From Hyphomicrobiales bacterium (GTDB taxonomy: Bacteria; Pseudomonadota; Alphaproteobacteria; Rhizobiales; Beijerinckiaceae), in NCBI GenBank assembly GCA_028290595.1, contig JAQGJO010000311.1:1-8341 (forward strand): DNA of 8,341 nucleotides, read 5' to 3'. The notes beneath the pieces were generated by a model, which had not been told where the DNA came from, did no database searches, and saw nothing but the letters and a program-made list of their open reading frames with translations. The position numbers and the translations under genes are program-made. Positions 4,614 through 8,341 of the stretch are shown here, piece by piece (position 1 is the stretch's first letter; every line of letters starts with the position of its first letter).

Positions 4614-5453
4614 ATGTCCGATCATGGTGCAGACACGCGCGCGCTGAGCGACGCGCAAATCCAGCATTTCATCGACAACGGTTTTGTGCGGATCGACCAG
4701 GCGTTTTCCCGTGCGCTTGCGGAGGAAGCCCGGTCCATCCTGTGGCGCGATCTCGGCTGCGCTCCCGACAAGCCGGCGAGTTGGACGAAGCCGGTCGTCC
4801 GGCTTGGCATGTATGCCGACAGGCCGTTTGCGGAGGCGGCCAATACACCTTTGCTTCACGCTGCCTTCGACCAGCTTGTTGGCGCTGGCCGTTGGCTGCC
4901 CATCGCGTCGATGGGCACATTTGCTGTTCGCTTTCCATCTTCGGAGGATCCCGGCGACACCGGATGGCATGTCGATGCGAGCTTCGATTGGGAGAAGCCC
5001 GACTTCATGGACTGGCGGGTGAATATTTTCTCCAAGGGCCGGGCATTGCTGATGCTGTTTCTGTTCTCCGACGTTGGCGAGGACGATGCGCCGACCCGCA
5101 TTCGCGCCGGTTCGCATCTCGACATCGCGCGGATGCTTGTGCTGGCAGGCGAGGCGGGCCTCACCTTGCGGGAACTGGTGGAGCGGTGTCCGCAAACCGA
5201 GGGCCGGCCGGAGATGACGGCGACTGGTGACGCAGGGACAGTCTATCTGTGCCACCCGTTCCTGGTTCATGCGGCGCAGCCTCACCGCGGCAAGCTGCCG
5301 CGCTTTCTTGCCCAACAGCCATTGCTACCACGTAAGCCGCAAAGCCTCGATCGGCCGGATGATATTTATTCGCCGGTTGAAATTGCCATCCGCAAGGGAG
5401 CAGCCGCGCCAGCCTTGTCACAAGCCAGGGGGACGCAGGCACGGCTAGATTAG
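4614..5453 (+). CDS. Phytanoyl-CoA dioxygenase (PhyH) family Fe(II)/2-oxoglutarate oxygenase, 279 residues
   Basis: Enzymes of this family oxidise a small molecule in the cytoplasm using Fe(II), O2 and 2-oxoglutarate, giving succinate and CO2. The iron triad is visible: His119 and Asp121 in TGWHVDASFDW, and His219 in YLCHPFLVHAAQPHRG; Arg230 in KLPRF fits the 2-oxoglutarate-binding Arg. The N-terminal LSDAQIQHFIDNGFVRIDQA (residues 11-30) is the usual PhyH opening, and LFLFSDVGEDDAPTRIRAGSH (148-168) is the strand and turn before the second half. The length is normal. ATG 4614 is preceded by GAGAG at 4603-4607, 6 bp away. The stop TAG 5451-5453 overlaps the 3' end of the convergent regulator gene. 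The substrate cannot be read; known members act on phytanoyl-CoA, ectoine, halogenated or natural-product substrates. Confidence 0.88.
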   Translation: MSDHGADTRALSDAQIQHFIDNGFVRIDQAFSRALAEEARSILWRDLGCAPDKPASWTKPVVRLGMYADRPFAEAANTPLLHAAFDQLVGAGRWLPIASMGTFAVRFPSSEDPGDTGWHVDASFDWEKPDFMDWRVNIFSKGRALLMLFLFSDVGEDDAPTRIRAGSHLDIARMLVLAGEAGLTLRELVERCPQTEGRPEMTATGDAGTVYLCHPFLVHAAQPHRGKLPRFLAQQPLLPRKPQSLDRPDDIYSPVEIAIRKGAAAPALSQARGTQARLD

Positions 5454-6239
5454 GCTACGTGTTCCAAGCAGAAGCTGCATCAATTCGTTCTGCGTTGAAA
5501 TGTTGAGCCGCGCATAAGCGCGCTTTCTGTAGGTGAGCACGGTGTTGACGCTGACCCCGAGACGGAGCGCGATTGCCTGGGATGACAGGCCGCGGGCGAT
5601 GAGCGCCGTGACATCAAGCTCGCGTGCCGAGAGAACCGGCGCCAGGCGGCGCAGGCGCTGGGCAAAGTCCTCGACCGTTTCGGGAGCCGAAACGCCTGCC
5701 GCGTCATGACGGCGGGTCAGGGCCATCAGGAGATCGGCGGCGTCCATGATATTGCCGGCGGCGGCTTCGTCGAACGTGCGTCCGCTGTCCATGTAGAAAT
5801 TGAGACGATAGGTGCGGCCATCGCGATGTTGCGAAATCGCCAGGCGATGATGCAGGCCGACGGCGTTGTAGCAATAGGCGCGGTAGACCGAATCCGCAAT
5901 ATCGCTGGCGGAGCTCTTCACGCTCCAGCATCCGTCCGTGGCTTTGGCGATGGAGGCAACACGGTTGGCGGGATCAAGCCGCCAGTAACGCGACACATAT
6001 TTCTGCGCCACCGAAAAGGCGACGTCGCCGGTTCCGATATTTTCAGCAAGCACGACGCGCGGCGCGCCATCGCCATCGAAGGAGAAGGCCGTCAGGTGTT
6101 TGCAGCCGGTCATCTCATGCGCCAGTCCGAACAGCGCGGCGGGAAATTTCTGGCGGCCGACGGAATCGACGAGACCGATCAGACTGCGTCCGAAGCCGCC
6201 CGAAAGGGCAGCATCGTTATGAATTGGATGCGCTTCCAT
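5445..6239 (-). CDS. LuxR-type transcriptional regulator, 264 residues
   Basis: The C-terminal 57 residues (203-259) are a typical LuxR/GerE helix-turn-helix: LSARELDVTALIARGLSSQA, then IALRLGVSVNTVLTYRKRAY and ARLNISTQNELMQLL, with the family's conserved E in the first helix and V-NTV before the recognition helix. The first 180 residues look like a GAF- or autoinducer-type sensor fold, with alternating strands such as HLTAFSFDGD and RTYRLNFYMD, but I cannot confirm the acyl-homoserine-lactone pocket residues. It probably senses a metabolite or signal unknown here. I prefer ATG 6239, preceded by GAGGG 5 bp upstream on the coding strand, over GTG 6251. The gene is divergent from the SDR gene (93-bp gap) and convergent with the dioxygenase gene, so control of the SDR is the simplest guess. 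Confidence 0.88.
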   Translation of the reverse strand: MEAHPIHNDAALSGGFGRSLIGLVDSVGRQKFPAALFGLAHEMTGCKHLTAFSFDGDGAPRVVLAENIGTGDVAFSVAQKYVSRYWRLDPANRVASIAKATDGCWSVKSSASDIADSVYRAYCYNAVGLHHRLAISQHRDGRTYRLNFYMDSGRTFDEAAAGNIMDAADLLMALTRRHDAAGVSAPETVEDFAQRLRRLAPVLSARELDVTALIARGLSSQAIALRLGVSVNTVLTYRKRAYARLNISTQNELMQLLLGTRSLI

Positions 6240-6301
6240 CAGAACCCTCACCCACGCCGCGTATCCCCCATCCCCAGCGAATAGTTAAAGACATTCCATT
6301 T

Positions 6302-6317
6302 CTCAAGCAAACTTAAG
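6302..6317. promoter_or_regulatory. Imperfect inverted repeat in the luxR/SDR divergent promoter region
   Basis: CTCAAG and CTTAAG are near-complementary arms (one mismatch) separated by CAAA, 15 bp before ATG 6333 of the SDR gene. The 93-bp region (6240-6332) must hold both promoters. It is the most symmetric element there and could be a site for the LuxR-type regulator, but it is short, and no clear -35/-10 pairs stand out. Confidence 0.25.
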
Positions 6318-6332
6318 ACGGGAGGCATTGTA

Positions 6333-7115
6333 ATGACCCAACTGGGACGATCAGGCAGGTTCCATGAACTGAGCAATCTGGCCGGCAAAAATGCCGTCAT
6401 CACCGGAGCCAGCAGCGGCATCGGCGCCGCCACGGCGATGATGCTCGCGGAGCTGGGCGCCAGGGTCATGGTCGGCTACCACCGGCGCGAGGACGCCGCC
6501 CGGTCTGTGGTTGCGGGGCTGCCGGGGGAGGGCCACGGGATCGTGCAACTGGCCCTGGAGGATATTGCTTCCGTCGAGGCCATGGCGCGCAAGGTCGGCG
6601 AAGTCTTTGATAAGGTCGACATCCTCGTCAATTCGGCCGGTTTCACCCGGCCGGTCCCGCACAAGGATCTCGAGGCCCTCGACATTCCCACGTTCGACGC
6701 CGTGCTGATCGCCGGCGTCCGTGGTCCTTATTCGGTTATTCGCGCGCTGCTGCCGTTGTTGCGCAAATCGGGCGAAGCGACCGTGGTGAATGTGTCGTCG
6801 ATTTCAGGCTTTACCGCCTCAGGCAGCAGCGTCGCCTATTGCGCGTCGAAGGCCGCGCTGGACAATATGACGATGTCGCTGGCGCGCGCGCTTGGCCCGG
6901 GAATCCGTGTCGTCGGCGTATCGCCCGGCGCGGTCGCGACTGATTTTGTCGCCGGCCGGGATCGCGCGGCGCTCGCAGTGGAGGCGCCCAAAACGCCGCT
7001 GCAGAAGGTCATCGAGGCAGACGATGTGGCGCAGGCCATTGTCGCCGCGGTGACCACTCTGCGCCGCACCACCGGTGCCCGTATCATCGTCGATGGCGGG
7101 CGGCACCTAGGCTGA
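6333..7115 (+). CDS. Short-chain dehydrogenase/reductase (SDR), 260 residues
   Basis: This is a classical SDR, a cytoplasmic NAD(P)-dependent oxidoreductase interconverting an alcohol and a ketone, or reducing a related group. Visible motifs are TGASSGIG (residues 24-31, cofactor-binding glycines), NSAG (100-103), Ser156 in VVNVSSISG, and Tyr169 with Lys173 in YCASK, then SPGAVATDF (197-205) and the C-terminal IIVDGGRHLG. Basic residues after the second strand (GYHRRE, 48-53) favour NADP(H). The Asn usually found in the N-(L/V)-x-G motif of the fourth helix appears to be Gly128 (IAGVRGPY), so the catalytic tetrad lacks one member. ATG 6333 has GGGAGG about 8 bp upstream. The length is typical. 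It is convergent with the LVIVD-repeat gene; the substrate is unknown, and general names such as 3-oxoacyl-ACP reductase would be over-reading. Confidence 0.9.
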   Translation: MTQLGRSGRFHELSNLAGKNAVITGASSGIGAATAMMLAELGARVMVGYHRREDAARSVVAGLPGEGHGIVQLALEDIASVEAMARKVGEVFDKVDILVNSAGFTRPVPHKDLEALDIPTFDAVLIAGVRGPYSVIRALLPLLRKSGEATVVNVSSISGFTASGSSVAYCASKAALDNMTMSLARALGPGIRVVGVSPGAVATDFVAGRDRAALAVEAPKTPLQKVIEADDVAQAIVAAVTTLRRTTGARIIVDGGRHLG

Positions 7116-7132
7116 GGCCGACAGCGGCTCAG
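7112..7132. terminator. Hairpin shared by the convergent SDR and LVIVD genes, possible bidirectional terminator
   Basis: CTGAG-G-CCG (7112-7120) pairs with CGGCTCAG (7125-7132) around the loop ACAG, with one bulged G. The hairpin covers both stop codons (TGA 7113-7115 on + and the reverse of 7129-7131). It is the only structure in the 13-bp gap. No T tract follows on either side, so termination is plausible but not shown. Confidence 0.35.
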
Positions 7133-8253
7133 ATTCGCTCGACGATGGACAGTCCGGAAACGCGGTCCATCAGATAGACCAGACCGCGTTCGTCCATAAA
7201 GACATCGTTGCTGGATGCGCGCCGTCCCGGCGCGTCGGGAATGTAATGGGCGGTCTCGCGCGGCTGCATCGGGTTGGAAATATCAAGGAACCGCAAGCCC
7301 TGGGCGAACCAGGCGACGGGCACTTCCGTTCCGCGGATGATCTCGACCGGCTGGTGACAGCCGGTCATTTCCGGATTGCGCTTGCCGTGGATGCCTTCGA
7401 CTTGGAAGGTCGCGACCGGTACCGGCCGCGTCTCGTCGGTGGCGTCGACAATCCAGATGAAGGCAGCAAGCTCCGGCGCCATCTCGGGATCGAGCGGGTT
7501 CACGTCTTCGTCGGCGACGATCAGATAGCGGCGTCCGTTGATGGCGAAAGGCACCGGCACCAGCGAATGGGTCGGCCATGGAAAGGGCGGGCTCCAGTCG
7601 AAGCCGGAAATCTGCTTCGGCTGGCTCATATCGCTGATGTCGAGAATAATCCCGCCGCCGTGCCAGTAGCTGACATATAATCTGTCGTCGCGCCGGATGG
7701 CGTGATGGCAGCGGTGCTGACGGCCTTGCCATGAGGGCGTCTCGCCGCCGGCAGTCCATTGTCCCGGCATCCACCAGCGCCCGACTTCGCGCGGCCGCGC
7801 CGGATCGGCGAGATCGAGGATCATCACGATATTGCCGATATAGCCGTCGATCTCCGGCGAGATATAGGCGTAGCGTCCATCGAAGGTGAAGCGATGCACA
7901 CCGGTGCCGTCGCACTGCCAGCGGGTGATCTCGCGCGGCGCCTGTGGATTGCTGATGTCGTAGATTCCCAGGCCGCCGCGCAGGCCTTCCTTTGCGGCAA
8001 TGTCGGGCGAGACGATTTCGTGGTTGACCAGCATCAACCCGTTGGCAGCCTGGACCTTATGGGAATGCAGCCCCCACGGCACCGTCAGATGGGCAATCGT
8101 CTTCGGCTTGGCCGGATCCCGCAGATCGACAACCGACGTGCCGCTCGGCGCCGACATGTGGCCGATATAGCCGTAGGCGCCATCGACCACGATCTGCCCG
8201 CCGCCGGAGCAATCAAGACGCCCGACCTCGCGAACGCCCTTGCAAATGGCCAT
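7129..8253 (-). CDS. LVIVD-repeat beta-propeller protein, 374 residues
   Basis: The protein is built of repeats ending in a strand of the type xIxDISNPxxPxxIxxW: SVVDLRDPAKPKTIAHL (40-56), LGIYDISNPQAPREITRW (95-112), VMILDLADPARPREVGRW (143-160), GIILDISDMSQPKQISGF (201-218), IWIVDATDETRPVPVATF (266-283) and LRFLDISNPMQPRETAHY (320-337). This is the LVIVD repeat pattern, so six or seven propeller blades are expected. Each blade carries a His in a similar place: GLHSHKV, GVHRF, CHHAI, PTHSL and GCHQP, which could line one face and bind a metal. No signal peptide is seen, so it is probably cytoplasmic. ATG 8253 has GGGGGAG about 7 bp upstream on the coding strand. The family role is unknown to me; the neighbourhood (SDR, oxygenase) suggests small-molecule metabolism. 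The remaining 8254-8341 is its leader and promoter region; I see no clear promoter boxes there. Confidence 0.85.
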   Translation of the reverse strand: MAICKGVREVGRLDCSGGGQIVVDGAYGYIGHMSAPSGTSVVDLRDPAKPKTIAHLTVPWGLHSHKVQAANGLMLVNHEIVSPDIAAKEGLRGGLGIYDISNPQAPREITRWQCDGTGVHRFTFDGRYAYISPEIDGYIGNIVMILDLADPARPREVGRWWMPGQWTAGGETPSWQGRQHRCHHAIRRDDRLYVSYWHGGGIILDISDMSQPKQISGFDWSPPFPWPTHSLVPVPFAINGRRYLIVADEDVNPLDPEMAPELAAFIWIVDATDETRPVPVATFQVEGIHGKRNPEMTGCHQPVEIIRGTEVPVAWFAQGLRFLDISNPMQPRETAHYIPDAPGRRASSNDVFMDERGLVYLMDRVSGLSIVERI

Positions 8254-8341
8254 GTTTCAACTCCCCCATTCAACGAGTGCTCTGGAAGCACCTGGCGGTC
8301 CGCATGGACGATTCCGCGCAACCCCTTATGATGGGTTGGGA

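Noticed and set aside
4601..5230. 209-residue + frame within the dioxygenase gene
   Set aside because: It is an out-of-frame shadow of the PhyH gene, Arg- and Cys-rich in the way expected of GC-rich shadows.

Overview
The window is bacterial chromosomal DNA, most likely from an alphaproteobacterium. The coding style is GC-rich, the YciA-type thioesterase and the CAT-anticodon tRNA resemble those I know from this class, and the LuxR, SDR and PhyH mix is typical of soil or plant-associated members. Genus cannot be read from the sequence. It falls into three parts.

Part 1 (1-482): the 3' end of a YciA-like acyl-CoA thioesterase gene, then a complete tRNA gene with anticodon CAT and an encoded CCA. 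The tRNA sits where the sequence style changes and is a plausible integration point, but no integrase and no second copy of the tRNA end are in the window.

Part 2 (483-4613): an accessory-looking, gene-poor and more AT-rich stretch. It holds a 55-residue small protein (687-854), a 164-residue protein I do not recognise (1505-1999), a divergent phage-type protein tyrosine phosphatase-like protein (2133-2900), a 180-residue charged helical protein with a possible DNA-binding role (3791-4333) and a 52-residue peptide with a hydrophobic tail (4349-4507). Long gaps lie between them (855-1504 and 2901-3790). The gaps carry a recurring 14-bp palindrome, consensus TGCAATTAATTGCA, at 607, 954, 2023, 2915 and 3259, with looser variants at 710, 879 and 1216. 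I saw none outside this part. This dispersed operator-like family is the most interesting signal in the window: it looks like a shared regulon or a phage-like set of repressor sites binding single-gene modules together.

Part 3 (4614-8253): an ordinary GC-rich metabolic neighbourhood with dense coding. A PhyH-type Fe(II)/2-oxoglutarate dioxygenase (+) converges on a LuxR-type regulator (-), the two stop codons lying in a 9-bp overlap. The regulator is divergent from an SDR oxidoreductase (+), which converges on an LVIVD-repeat beta-propeller protein (-) across a 13-bp gap that can form a hairpin. The regulator plausibly controls the SDR from the 93-bp divergent promoter region. The oxygenase, the dehydrogenase and the propeller protein could serve one small-molecule pathway, but no substrate can be inferred.
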